64,000 nucleotides of DNA from Streptomyces glomeratus (GCF_021462825.1 NZ_JAKEEB010000002.1:248001-312000); one strand, 5' to 3'. Counted from the first letter of the stretch, positions 26,364 through 34,878 are shown. The notes: generated from the letters alone by a model not told the origin. A program made the numbers and translations.

Positions 26364-27848
26364 ATGAACCGCACCCGTCGCACCGGCGACACTCCTGGCA
26401 GCCGCTCCCGTACGCAGGGGACGGGCCGCCGGGCTCCCCGTCCGGGCACCGGACGAAGGAGCGGCCAGGGCGCACGCCCTTCCCCGCGCCGACAGGAGTT
26501 CGCCCTGCCGGTCACCCACACCGAGCCGCTGCCGGCGGTCGAGACGTTCGGCGAACTGGACATGCCCCCGCGGCTGCTGGCCGCGCTCGGCGCCGAGGGC
26601 TTGACCGTGCCCTTCCCGATCCAGGCGGCCACGCTGCCGAACGCGCTGGCCGGCCGGGACGTCCTGGGCCGGGGCCGTACGGGCTCGGGCAAGACGCTTG
26701 CCTACGGCCTGCCGCTGCTCGCCCGCCTGGACGGGCAGCGGGCCCAGCCCCGGCAGCCGCTCGCCCTCGTCCTCGTACCCACCCGGGAACTGGCCCAGCA
26801 GGTCACCGACGCGCTCACCCCCTACGCCCGCGCCCTACGGCTGCGACTCGCCACCGTGGTGGGCGGCATGTCGATAGGCCGTCAGACGAGTGCGCTGCGC
26901 GGCGGCGCCGAGGTCGTCGTCGCGACGCCCGGCCGTCTCAAGGACCTCATCGAGCGGCGAGGCTGCCGGCTGGAACAGGTAGCCGTCACCGTCCTGGACG
27001 AGGCCGACCAGATGGCCGACATGGGCTTCATGCCCCAGGTGACCGAGCTGCTCGACCAAGTCCCGGCCCGCGGCCAGCGGTTGCTGTTCTCGGCCACCCT
27101 GGACCGCAACATCGACCTCCTGGTGCGCCGCTACCTTCACGACCCCGTCGTGCACTCGGTCGACCCGTCCGCGGGAGCGGTCACCACCATGGAGCACCAT
27201 CTGCTGCACGTGCGCGACGCCGACAAGGACACCGCCGCGACCGAGATCGCCGCTCGCGACGGACGGGTGCTGATGTTCCGGGATACCAAGCACGCGGTGG
27301 ACCGGCTGGCCGACCACCTGCTGTCCGTCGGGGTGCGTGCCTCGGCCCTGCACGGCGGCAAGTCCCAGACGGAGCGCAACCGGACGCTCGCCCAGTTCAA
27401 GGACGGCCACGTCACGGTCCTGGTGGCCACCAACGTCGCCGCCCGCGGAATCCACATCGCGGGCCTCGACCTCGTCGTGAACGTCGACCCTCCCGGCGAC
27501 CACAAGGACTACCTCCACCGCGGCGGCCGTACGGCACGCGCCGGCGAGTCCGGCACCGTCGTCACCCTCGTCCTGCCACACCAGCGACGCGCGGTGGACC
27601 GCCTGATGGCCGACGCCGGCATCGCTCCGAGTACCGTCCGGGTCCGTCCGGGCGAGGTCGAACTGCATCGCATCACCGGCGCCCGGACCCCCTCCGGCGT
27701 GCCCGTCACCCTCGCCGCACCGGTCGACGGACCACGAGAGGGCAAGGGATCCGCCGGCCGGAATCGCAGGGGCCGGGCCGCCGGCCGTGGCGAGAGCGGC
27801 CGGGCCGCCGGCCGAGCCCGTCGGCCTGTCCCGAGGAACAACCCATAG
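26364..27848 (+). CDS. DEAD-box RNA helicase
   Basis: 494 residues. In order: Q motif (FPIQAATLP), motif I GRTGSGKT, PTRELAQQ, TPGRL, DEAD (VLDEADQMADMGF), SAT (LFSATL), then the second RecA domain with ARGIHIAGLD and HRGGRTARAG. The N-terminus (first 48 residues) and the C-terminus are Arg/Gly-rich RNA-binding tails. It unwinds short RNA duplexes with ATP. Its place after cspA matches a cold-shock set known in Streptomyces. Confidence 0.95.
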   Translation: MNRTRRTGDTPGSRSRTQGTGRRAPRPGTGRRSGQGARPSPRRQEFALPVTHTEPLPAVETFGELDMPPRLLAALGAEGLTVPFPIQAATLPNALAGRDVLGRGRTGSGKTLAYGLPLLARLDGQRAQPRQPLALVLVPTRELAQQVTDALTPYARALRLRLATVVGGMSIGRQTSALRGGAEVVVATPGRLKDLIERRGCRLEQVAVTVLDEADQMADMGFMPQVTELLDQVPARGQRLLFSATLDRNIDLLVRRYLHDPVVHSVDPSAGAVTTMEHHLLHVRDADKDTAATEIAARDGRVLMFRDTKHAVDRLADHLLSVGVRASALHGGKSQTERNRTLAQFKDGHVTVLVATNVAARGIHIAGLDLVVNVDPPGDHKDYLHRGGRTARAGESGTVVTLVLPHQRRAVDRLMADAGIAPSTVRVRPGEVELHRITGARTPSGVPVTLAAPVDGPREGKGSAGRNRRGRAAGRGESGRAAGRARRPVPRNNP

Positions 27849-27927
27849 CCCGAACACGGGGATGCGCTCCCTGCGGTCAGTACCAGCCCTCGCCCGTCCT
27901 GCCCGCCCCGACGAAGAGGAGAGGCCC

Positions 27928-28335
27928 TTGACACCGTTTCCGCCCCTGACACGGCAGACCGACAGCACCGACGGCACCGGTCTGACCGCCCGCGACGCCA
28001 TGCACGCCCCCGGGCCGCAGGTCGACGACCATATGGCGGTCGACGTGGCCCTGTCCGTGCTCATCGGTGCGCGCGTCCCGCACCTGCTCCTCCGGGACGA
28101 GGACGGGCGGTGCGCGGGCCTGGTCACCCGGGCCCAGCTCGCCGCGCACCGCGGCGGCTCGTGGTACAGCGACCGGACCCGGCTGCGGGACATCCCGCTC
28201 GACCGCGGACCGTTCACCTCGTCCATGGCCGCACTCGGCGAGGCGGAAGCCGCCATGCGGGACCGGACCCTGGACGTGTCCCCCGTGATCGACGAACACG
28301 GATACGCCCTCGGCGTCCTCGCTCTCATGCCCTGA
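27928..28335 (+). CDS. CBS-domain protein
   Basis: 135 residues from TTG 27928, chosen for the strong GAGGAGAGG site just upstream; ATG 27862 is an alternative. It contains two CBS-like halves (TARDAMHAPG, then LLLRDEDGRCAGLVT, and later DVSPVIDEHGYALGVLAL), which usually bind adenine nucleotides. It lacks a catalytic partner domain, so a sensor or regulatory role is likely. It is the third gene of the cold-shock set. Confidence 0.75.
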   Translation: MTPFPPLTRQTDSTDGTGLTARDAMHAPGPQVDDHMAVDVALSVLIGARVPHLLLRDEDGRCAGLVTRAQLAAHRGGSWYSDRTRLRDIPLDRGPFTSSMAALGEAEAAMRDRTLDVSPVIDEHGYALGVLALMP

Positions 28336-28414
28336 CCGCAGTTCGACCGCCGTCCGACAGCCGCGGCGCGGTCGGCGTCTCCGCCTGTTCTTCCCCACCC
28401 CTGTGGAGGCATCC

Positions 28415-28702
28415 ATGCGCTGTGTCATCGCCCGTTACCCCTTCGACCTGACCAAGATCGAGGTCGAGCAGTCGATGAGTGGCATCACGCCCGAACCCGT
28501 CACCGGCGTGTCCGTGACCATCGACCGCCGTGTCTACCCCGTGATGCAGGTCGGGGAAGTGATCACCAGGCAGAACCGCCGGGACTTCACGACGGGTGAG
28601 ATGCGCCGGGCACTGACCCGGCTCGGCTTCACCTGCCACGACGCGCGCCCGGTCATGCCCGCCCGAGACACGCGAGCCGACGGGGATGCGCTCGGTTGGT
28701 GA
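28415..28702 (+). CDS. SCO5918-like conserved protein
   Basis: 95 residues from ATG 28415 (GGAGG seven bases upstream). It reads MRCVIARYPFDLTKIEV, then GVSVTIDRRVYPVMQVGEV and TRQNRRDFTTGEMRRAL. I recall a Streptomyces family of this kind beside the helicase and cold-shock genes (SCO5918 type); its function is unknown. The run of conserved basic residues would suit RNA binding, but that is inference. Confidence 0.65.
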   Translation: MRCVIARYPFDLTKIEVEQSMSGITPEPVTGVSVTIDRRVYPVMQVGEVITRQNRRDFTTGEMRRALTRLGFTCHDARPVMPARDTRADGDALGW

Positions 28703-28869
28703 CGTTTTCCACGGCAACCGCAGGTCGCTCATGCGCCGTTTCGGGTTGGAAGACCGAGGATGTGGCACTCGGCCAGTGAGAGGGCCGGACGCGCGAACCG
28801 GGTCCCGTAGGGCCGACGGTTCGGCAATGAGCCGCAAGCCGCACGAGACCGATATGGCCCGCTCCGCCC

Positions 28870-28904
28870 GGTTGTCGCCGCCGGGCGGCCCGGCGGCGAC
28901 AACC
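28870..28904 (+). terminator. 16-bp perfect hairpin
   Basis: Arms 28870-28885 and 28889-28904 are perfectly complementary with a 3-base loop. It lies 170 bases after the SCO5918-like gene and just before the duplicated tRNA end; it may end the cold-shock transcript. Confidence 0.65.
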
Positions 28905-28927
28905 GGTGTGACCTGCCCGAGCCGCAC

Positions 28928-28941
28928 CGTCACCCGCTCCA
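28928..28941 (+). repeat. putative attachment-site core, right copy
   Basis: CGTCACCCGCTCCA, identical to the tRNA-Gly 3' end at 21938-21951, but with no tRNA body before it. As at the tRNA, a terminator hairpin and then an integrase C-terminus follow. Confidence 0.6.
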
Positions 28942-28946
28942 GCACG

Positions 28947-28973
28947 AAGGCCCAGGTCAGAGACCTGGGCCTT
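28947..28973 (+). terminator. second copy of a tRNA-type terminator
   Basis: 12-bp perfect stem (28947-28958/28962-28973), 3-base loop, tail GTTGTGTTG. It shares CCCAGGTCAG with the tRNA-Gly terminator at 21961-21970. Confidence 0.7.
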
Positions 28974-28990
28974 GTTGTGTTGTGCGGTGA

Positions 28991-29100
28991 TCAGCGGCCG
29001 CGTGCCGGATTCGCGCCGGAAAGCTTGCCGGCTGCCTTCTTCGCCGCCTCCGCCGCGGCCTTCTCAAAGGACTGCCGGGCCGGCGACCAACGAGCCGCCG
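28991..29100 (-). pseudogene. second integrase C-terminal remnant
   Basis: The minus strand reads EKAAAEAAKKAAGKLSGANPARGR to a stop at 28991, matching the C-terminus (KRSGTNPAHDE) of the remnant at 22079. The DNA is alignable over about 50 bases (22058-22110 with 28970-29022). Nothing of the catalytic domain remains. Confidence 0.65.
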
Positions 29101-29139
29101 CCACGCGCCGGAATCGAAGCGCGCCGTGGCGCAGCGAGA

Positions 29140-29838
29140 TCAGTCGGCCAGCCGGTTGACGGCAGCGGCAGCGATGCCTTCCATGTAGCCGGGGTCGTCG
29201 CTGGGCTGACCGGACAGTTCGACGATCCCGAACCTGTGACCACTGCGGATGACCGCGACACCGCCGGTGACCCCGCCGTTGCCGCCGAAGGCGGGGTACC
29301 ACCTGGCCTCGCCGGCCCTGACGGTGATCGTGTGCCCCTTGCCGTAGTACCAGTGTCCATCCGGCTCGTCCTGGCAGCTGCGCACCAGCCCGTTGAGCTG
29401 CTTCTCGTACGAGGCCGCCGCCGCGTTGGTGGAACTGTCTGCGACGGACTCGGTCAGCAAGGTGTCCTTGGTGTCGAAGGTCCAGGTCACGTCGGCATAG
29501 GCGCGGGCCTTCCCCTTGGTCAGCGCTCGCATCGTCTCCTCGCCGGAGCACGCCGAGAGAGCTTGCTTCCCGGTCATGTTCACGGTCGCGCCGACCGGGG
29601 ACAGGCCCTGCTGGAAGAAGTCGTCGCGCTGGATCAGGTTGCCGGAGCCGAGGCCGGACTCGGCAAGAGTGGCGGCAGGCGCGGCTGCCGGCCGGCTCGG
29701 AGAACCCGTGTCCGCACTGGCGGCGGCGGGATGCGCGGCAATGCCGACCGCGAGCAGCGCGGCTCCGAGGGAGGCTGCTACTCCTGCGGTACGACCGCGG
29801 CGCGAGAACTTCTTGCCGGCTGCTTGGTTGTCGAACAT
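29140..29838 (-). CDS. secreted protein, possible sensor-type domain
   Basis: 232 residues from ATG 29838 (GGGGATGAG upstream). Basic start (KKFSRRGRTAG), hydrophobic core (VAASLGAALLAVGIAAHPAAASA) and an AxA cleavage site make an exported protein. The mature part (ACSGEETMRAL, SCQDEPDGHWYYGKGHTI, GGVAVIRSGHRFGIVEL) parallels the neighbouring gene's product (ACAGEKTLGETL, PCQEEPATHWVYGPTHTI, GGIAILRNGSHYGVLEV). The fold may be like the PknH-type extracellular sensor domain (inference). It is last in a row led by a sigma factor. Confidence 0.7.
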   Translation of the reverse strand: MFDNQAAGKKFSRRGRTAGVAASLGAALLAVGIAAHPAAASADTGSPSRPAAAPAATLAESGLGSGNLIQRDDFFQQGLSPVGATVNMTGKQALSACSGEETMRALTKGKARAYADVTWTFDTKDTLLTESVADSSTNAAAASYEKQLNGLVRSCQDEPDGHWYYGKGHTITVRAGEARWYPAFGGNGGVTGGVAVIRSGHRFGIVELSGQPSDDPGYMEGIAAAAVNRLAD

Positions 29839-29975
29839 CTCATCCCCTGTGTGGTCACGACGCGGTTTGCGTTCTCGTACACCCGGGGAGATGCGGGACG
29901 TCCGGAAGATGTTGGATGGCTGTTCGCCGTGATCGGTGTGATCCACCTCACCTCTGTCGGCGAGGGCAGGGCCCC

Positions 29976-30713
29976 TCAGAGCTGTGTCACGGCGGCACGG
30001 ACGATACGCGTCATCGCAGCCGTGTCCAGGCAGGCATCAACCTCCAGCACCCCGTAGTGAGAGCCGTTCCGGAGTATGGCGATGCCTCCGCACGGCTCCT
30101 TGCCTCGTGGTGCGGTCCCTGTGGTGTTCAGGTCGCCGTCGTAAGACCCCATCCAGCTGGCACCGATACCCGGAGCGACATCGATCGTGTGCGTCGGCCC
30201 GTAGACCCAGTGGGTGGCCGGTTCCTCCTGGCACGGCACTTCCTCCAGCAGGAGGCGCTGGGTGAAGTTCTGCGCCAATGCCGGGCTTCCGGCGTCGGCG
30301 GCGACTTCACGCGCGACCTGACCCTGGATGTCCACCGCCAGCGTGGGGTCGCTGACGTCGGCGTCCCTGGTTGTCACGAAGCCGCGGAAGTGTGAGTCCG
30401 ACCTTCCCAAGGTCTCGCCGAGGGTCTTCTCTCCGGCGCAGGCCGCGTTGGCGTACCTGCCGTCTCCGACACGGTCCCGTACGTAGATGTGCTTGCGGAA
30501 CCCGACCTTCCTGAACGCAGCCGCTGCCAACAGGTGCCCGTCCGTCATAGGTCCGCCGGCGGGCTTCGGCACCGGGGAGCCGTTTCCCGGCGAGGACGGC
30601 CCAGCGCCCGGCGTCACTGTCGGAGCAGAGCGAGCGGGCAGGAGGAAACGGCCGGTCAACAGGCCGAGCCCGACGGCTACCGCCAGGATGACGACGATCG
30701 TCCGAGCTCGCAC
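29976..30713 (-). CDS. membrane-anchored extracytoplasmic protein, paralogue of the neighbour
   Basis: 245 residues from GTG 30713 (GGGAGG upstream). One N-terminal hydrophobic segment (TIVVILAVAVGLGLLTG) acts as signal or anchor, followed by a Pro/Ser/Gly linker. The globular part is about 30% similar by eye to the next gene's product, with paired cysteines at matching places. It lies 64 bases after the sigma-factor gene, so it is a candidate regulator or sensor for it, although no classical anti-sigma zinc motif is present. Confidence 0.7.
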   Translation of the reverse strand: MRARTIVVILAVAVGLGLLTGRFLLPARSAPTVTPGAGPSSPGNGSPVPKPAGGPMTDGHLLAAAAFRKVGFRKHIYVRDRVGDGRYANAACAGEKTLGETLGRSDSHFRGFVTTRDADVSDPTLAVDIQGQVAREVAADAGSPALAQNFTQRLLLEEVPCQEEPATHWVYGPTHTIDVAPGIGASWMGSYDGDLNTTGTAPRGKEPCGGIAILRNGSHYGVLEVDACLDTAAMTRIVRAAVTQL

Positions 30714-30777
30714 GGCAGCACCTCCCGGCTCCTACTCAAGCTGAAAATGCCGGTTGACACCGGAAGGTCGGAATGCC

Positions 30778-31323
30778 TCAGAAGCCGCCGCCGAGGCGGT
30801 CCCGCATGAAGCGGCGAGCCTGATGGATGCGGTCCTTGACCGTGCCCAGGGGAGCGCCGGTGATCTCGGCGACCTGAAGATAGGTCAGGTCCCCGAGATC
30901 GCGAAGCACGAAGGACTCCACCAGGGCCGGATGGCGCTCCTCGAGCGCGGCCAGCGATTCCATGAGGTCCAGGCGGGTACCTGCGATGACGCTTGTCGTT
31001 CGAGGGTCGACACCCTCGGGAACGACCGCATGACTGTCCTCCGCGCGCCGGCGCATCGAGCGATACGTGGACCTGGCGGCGTTCGAGGCGATCACTGTCA
31101 CCCACCCGAGGAACGAGCCCCGCCCGCTGTACTCGTGCAGATGTGTGCTGATGGACAGCAGAGCATCCTGCGCGGCCTCTTCGGCGTCGGCGTGGTGCGG
31201 AAGGAACCTGGAGCAGCGGCGCATGACCGTGGGGCGAAGCCTGACAAGGAGGCGGTCCAAGGACGCCCGGTCACCTGCCTGGGCAGAGGCCACGAGCCGC
31301 GCCAGCTCGTCCTCGTCGATCAC
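30778..31323 (-). CDS. sigma-70 family (ECF-type) sigma factor
   Basis: 181 residues from GTG 31323. Region 2 is seen as DAEEAAQDALLSISTHLHEY to SFLGWVTVIASNAARSTYR, and region 4 as LVESFVLRDLGDLTYLQVAE to GTVKDRIHQARRFM. It directs RNA polymerase to a small regulon, probably including itself and the two exported proteins downstream. It is divergent from a Ser/Thr kinase gene across an 87-base gap. An in-frame ATG at 31410 would overlap the kinase promoter. Confidence 0.88.
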   Translation of the reverse strand: MIDEDELARLVASAQAGDRASLDRLLVRLRPTVMRRCSRFLPHHADAEEAAQDALLSISTHLHEYSGRGSFLGWVTVIASNAARSTYRSMRRRAEDSHAVVPEGVDPRTTSVIAGTRLDLMESLAALEERHPALVESFVLRDLGDLTYLQVAEITGAPLGTVKDRIHQARRFMRDRLGGGF

Positions 31324-31410
31324 CTGCTGTCCCCCGTTCCCGTCCGACCCGAATTCCGCCTGGCCACACCGCAGTTCCCGGCCTCGACGACTCGGGCAGA
31401 ATGTTGCCAC

Positions 31411-32319
31411 ATGCGGAAGCTAGGTCGTTATCTCCTCGAGGGCAGACTGGGAGCCGGTTCGTTCGCCACCGTCTGGAAGGCATACGATCCCGAGCTCGAC
31501 ACGGACGTCGCGGTCAAGGTGCTGGCCGACAACTGGGCCTCGAACGCCGATGTACGAGAACGATTCCTGGCGGAGGCGAGGCTGCTTCGCAGGATCTCCA
31601 GCCCACGTGTCGTACGCGTTCACGACGTCGGCGTCCAGGACGACCGGCCCTACTTCGTCATGGACTACGTCCCGGGCGGCACGCTGGCCGAGAAGATCGG
31701 GCACTGCCGGCCTGCGGAGGCACTCCATCTGGCAGCCGAGGCCGGATACGCGGTTCAGGTGCTCCATGACACAGGCGTCGTCCACCGCGACATCAAGCCG
31801 TCGAACCTCCTGCTCGACGCCGGCCGCACGCCCACTGCCGTACTTGTCGCGGACCTCGGCAGCGCGAAGCAACTCGCTGACGCGTCGGGGTTGACCGTGA
31901 CCACCGGCACTCCCGCGTACATGGCGCCCGAGCAGGCCTTCCAGACCGGGGGATTCGATGGTCGAGCCGACGTGTACGCCCTCGGTGTCGTGACGTTCGA
32001 ACTGCTGACTGGGCGCAAGCCGTTCGGTTCGGGCGGTCGCGCGACCCTCACGACAGAGCAGGCGTCGACGTCTTCGCCGCCGGCCATCCCCAGCGACCTG
32101 GGGGTTCCGAACGGCATCGACAGACTTCTCCGTGCTGCGCTGTCCGTCGATCCCGGGGACCGGCCCCAGACCGCTCAGGCGTTCGCGGATGCGCTGCTGT
32201 CACAGGGAGGAGGGGAGTGGGCTCCGGCCAGGTCCTCGCGGCCGACACGCCTTGTGGTCTGGCTCGCGGCGATCGTCGTGTACCTGGTGACAGCGGTACT
32301 GACCTGGTTGGTCCGCTGA
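31411..32319 (+). CDS. serine/threonine protein kinase, membrane-anchored
   Basis: 302 residues from ATG 31411; no ribosome site is seen, so a leaderless transcript is possible. Kinase features are GRLGAGSFATVWKAYD, VAVKVL, catalytic loop HRDIKPSNLL, metal motif DLG in place of DFG (VADLGSAKQ), and APEQ. A single C-terminal membrane segment (LVVWLAAIVVYLVTAVLTWL) ends the protein with almost nothing outside, so it has no sensor domain of its own. It is divergent from the sigma factor and its exported neighbours, which could supply one. Confidence 0.9.
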   Translation: MRKLGRYLLEGRLGAGSFATVWKAYDPELDTDVAVKVLADNWASNADVRERFLAEARLLRRISSPRVVRVHDVGVQDDRPYFVMDYVPGGTLAEKIGHCRPAEALHLAAEAGYAVQVLHDTGVVHRDIKPSNLLLDAGRTPTAVLVADLGSAKQLADASGLTVTTGTPAYMAPEQAFQTGGFDGRADVYALGVVTFELLTGRKPFGSGGRATLTTEQASTSSPPAIPSDLGVPNGIDRLLRAALSVDPGDRPQTAQAFADALLSQGGGEWAPARSSRPTRLVVWLAAIVVYLVTAVLTWLVR

Positions 32320-32644
32320 ACCGGATTCCCCGTCGTCGTTCGGTGAGGCAGCGAGTTCCTCGCGGAGCGACCCGGGCCCGACCCAGTGCACGCCACCACG
32401 TCCCTCGCACAGGGTGCCGCCCGTGACACCGAGGGTCCCGGCGAACCGGCCGAGCGCTAGGCCGAGCTGCCGGAGTGCATCGCGGATGCCGATACCGGTC
32501 ACCGGCACGCTCACGAGGCCGCCCGCGACCGGTCCAGACGCATACGGCCCGGCCGAGACCTGCTGCGGACGTGCGGCCCCGGCCTTGCACACGACCCTGC
32601 CGTCCGGGCGCCTCCGCATCGGGGGCGCCCGAACGCCGTGCGCG
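32320..32644. other. 325-base gap, no well-supported gene
   Basis: A minus-strand reading frame (32200-32619) is open, with a plausible amino-acid mix (VVCKAGAARPQQVSAG, LRQLGLALGRFAGTLGVTGG), but it overlaps the kinase gene by 120 bases and matches no family I know. I do not call it. Confidence 0.4.
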
Positions 32645-33841
32645 TCAGGCCGGCGCCTTGACCGCCGAGACCGCCTGGGCCGGGTTCCGCACGACGCGGC
32701 GGCGCCGGGTCGGCATCCCCAGTGTCGGGTGGGCGACGCCCCAGGCCGCGCCCTTGCAGACCAGCTCCTTGTAGACGGCGGCGAGCCGTCCTGTCAGGGC
32801 CGTCCGGACGGAGCGGTCGTCGGCGGTGACGTACTGGATCAGGCCCTCGTTGCGGCCCAGCGAGATGCACTGGTTGAAGTAGCGGAGCGGCACGGACGGG
32901 AGTTTGCCGCCGGTCAGGCGCGCCGCGATGGCGTCGGCGGCCTGCCAGGCGGTGGGGACGCCCGAGGCGCACGACATCCGCAGCGGCTTGTCGCCGGGGC
33001 CCATCACCATGGCCGCGTCGCCGATGGCGTACACGTCCGGGTGGGAGAGCGAGCGCATGGTCCGGTCGACCACGATCCGGCCCGTGCCGGTGACTTCCAG
33101 GGTGGTGGCCTGCGCGATCGGGTGGACGGCGAAGCCGGTGGTCCACACGGTGACCGCAGCCGGGACGGATGTGCCGTCGGCGGTGGTGATGCGGTCGGCC
33201 TCCACGGCGGTGACGGTGGCGTGCTCGTGCACGGTGATGCCGAGCTTGCCGAAGACCTTCCGCAGGTGCCGGCGGCCCTTGGGCGAGAGCCAGTCGCCCA
33301 GGCCGCCGCGGGCGGCGAGGGCGATGTCGAGGTCCGGGCGGGCCTCGGCGATCTCGGTCGCGAACTCCACACCGGTGAGGCCGCCGCCGACCACGACCAC
33401 GGGCTGTCCGGCGTCCAGGGCCGCCAGGCGCTCGCGCAGGCGGAGAGCTCCGGGGCGGCCGGCGATCTCGTGAGCGTACTCGGCGGTGCCGGGGACGCCC
33501 TGGTCGTTCCAGCCGCTGCCGAGGGCGTAGACGAGGGTGTCGTACTCCAGCTCCTCGGCGCCGCCGGCGTCGGTGACGGCGACGGTCCTGCGGTCGGCGT
33601 CGACACCGGTGACCTTCGCGAGCTTCAGTTCGACGCCGGTTCCCGCGAACATCTCGCCGAAGGGTCGGGACCTGAGGTCCTGGCCTGCCGCAAGCTGGTG
33701 CATCCGGACGCGCTCGACGAAGTCGGGTTCGGCGTTGACGAGGGTGATGGCGAGGTCGTCACGGTGCAGCCGCCTGGCGATGCGCCCGGCGGCGATGGCC
33801 CCGGCGTATCCGGCTCCGAGGACGATGATGCGGTGCTGCAT
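32645..33841 (-). CDS. FAD-dependent NAD(P)H oxidoreductase, NDH-2-like
   Basis: 398 residues from ATG 33841 (AGGAG upstream). FAD site IIVLGAGYAGAIAAGRIA; NAD site VVVVGGGLTGVEFATEIA; second FAD motif VYAIGDAAMV. The layout matches type II NADH dehydrogenases and carotenoid-type reductases. It directly follows the ECF41 sigma factor gene, and ECF41 genes are commonly linked to an oxidoreductase, epimerase or decarboxylase target, so this is its likely regulon member. Confidence 0.88.
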   Translation of the reverse strand: MQHRIIVLGAGYAGAIAAGRIARRLHRDDLAITLVNAEPDFVERVRMHQLAAGQDLRSRPFGEMFAGTGVELKLAKVTGVDADRRTVAVTDAGGAEELEYDTLVYALGSGWNDQGVPGTAEYAHEIAGRPGALRLRERLAALDAGQPVVVVGGGLTGVEFATEIAEARPDLDIALAARGGLGDWLSPKGRRHLRKVFGKLGITVHEHATVTAVEADRITTADGTSVPAAVTVWTTGFAVHPIAQATTLEVTGTGRIVVDRTMRSLSHPDVYAIGDAAMVMGPGDKPLRMSCASGVPTAWQAADAIAARLTGGKLPSVPLRYFNQCISLGRNEGLIQYVTADDRSVRTALTGRLAAVYKELVCKGAAWGVAHPTLGMPTRRRRVVRNPAQAVSAVKAPA

Positions 33842-33933
33842 TTCCTGGCTCCTGTCGTCGGCGGGTTCGCCCCTTGAGCCGGGCGGCCCGCCGTTTCCTG
33901 ACAGAAGTGCGATGTGAAGCACCTCACATCGGG

Positions 33934-34878
33934 TCAGAAGGCGTTGAGCAGGGGTTCGCCGTGGTCGGTGGCCGCCCATCGCCTGGTCGCGCGTTCGAGC
34001 TTGTCGGGGTTGGCCTGGCTGCGGAACGCGGCGATGCCCTCGTCGGTGACCTCCAGGCACATGACGCCGATGACCCGGCCGTCGAGGACCGCCACGACGG
34101 CGGGGTCGCCGTTGGCGGTCGTGGCATGGACCTCGGGTGAGCCGCCGGCCAGTGCGCGCTTGGCCCTGCTGGGCTTGAACAGGCCCCGCATGAACTTCGC
34201 GACCGCCAGGGCGCCCTCGAACGGCTTGGTGCGGGCCGGGACCTTACCGCCCCCGTCGCCGATCGAGATGGCGTCCTGGGTGAGCAGCCGTACCAGCGGC
34301 TCGGTCCTGCCGGTGGTGGCGGCCGCGAGGAACTCGTCGATGATCCGCCGGGCGGCGGCCTCGTCGATCTCGGTGCGGGCCTTGCCGTCCGCGACGTGCT
34401 TCTTGGCACGGTGGAAGATCTGCTGGCTGGCGGCCTCGGTGATGTCGAGGATCTCGGCGATCTCCCGGTGCGGGTAGTCGAAGGCCTCCCGCAGGACGTA
34501 CACCGCCCGCTCGCCCGGGGACAGGCGCTCCAGCAGGGCGAGCACCGCGTACGAGACCGATTCGCGTTGTTCGGCGGTGTCGGCCGGGCCGAGCATCGGG
34601 TCCCCGGCGAGCAGCGGCTCGGGGAGCCATTGGCCCACATAGGTCTCGCGCCGTGCGCGGGCCGAGGTGAGCTGGTTGAGGCACAGGTTGGTGAGAACCT
34701 TCGTCAGCCAGGCCTCGGGGACCTCGATGCGGCCGACGTCGGCGGCCTGCCAGCGCAGGAACGTCTCCTGTACGGCGTCCTCGGCCTCGCTCGCGGAGCC
34801 GAGGAGCCGGTAGGCGATGGCCTCCAGGCGGGGCCTGAAGGCCTCGAACCGGTCGACGTCGTTCATCGTCAGCGCCAT
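33934..34878 (-). CDS. ECF41-type sigma factor with SnoaL-like C-terminal extension
   Basis: 314 residues from ATG 34878 (AGGA upstream). Regions 2 and 4 are seen as LLGSASEAEDAVQETFLRW and YPHREIAEILDITEAASQQ. The C-terminal extension of about 130 residues folds like SnoaL/NTF2 and carries the ECF41 hallmarks DGGGKV and NPDKL. In this group the extension replaces a separate anti-sigma factor and tunes activity. It probably controls the adjacent NDH-2-like gene, whose start is 92 bases on. Confidence 0.92.
   Translation of the reverse strand: MALTMNDVDRFEAFRPRLEAIAYRLLGSASEAEDAVQETFLRWQAADVGRIEVPEAWLTKVLTNLCLNQLTSARARRETYVGQWLPEPLLAGDPMLGPADTAEQRESVSYAVLALLERLSPGERAVYVLREAFDYPHREIAEILDITEAASQQIFHRAKKHVADGKARTEIDEAAARRIIDEFLAAATTGRTEPLVRLLTQDAISIGDGGGKVPARTKPFEGALAVAKFMRGLFKPSRAKRALAGGSPEVHATTANGDPAVVAVLDGRVIGVMCLEVTDEGIAAFRSQANPDKLERATRRWAATDHGEPLLNAF

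Noticed and set aside
28870..28941. Second tRNA-Gly gene
   Set aside because: Only the last 14 bases match; the preceding sequence is a long hairpin and cannot form D- or anticodon arms.
32200..32619. Possible small minus-strand gene
   Set aside because: It overlaps the kinase by 120 bases, has no ribosome site and no family; left as an unexplained open frame.
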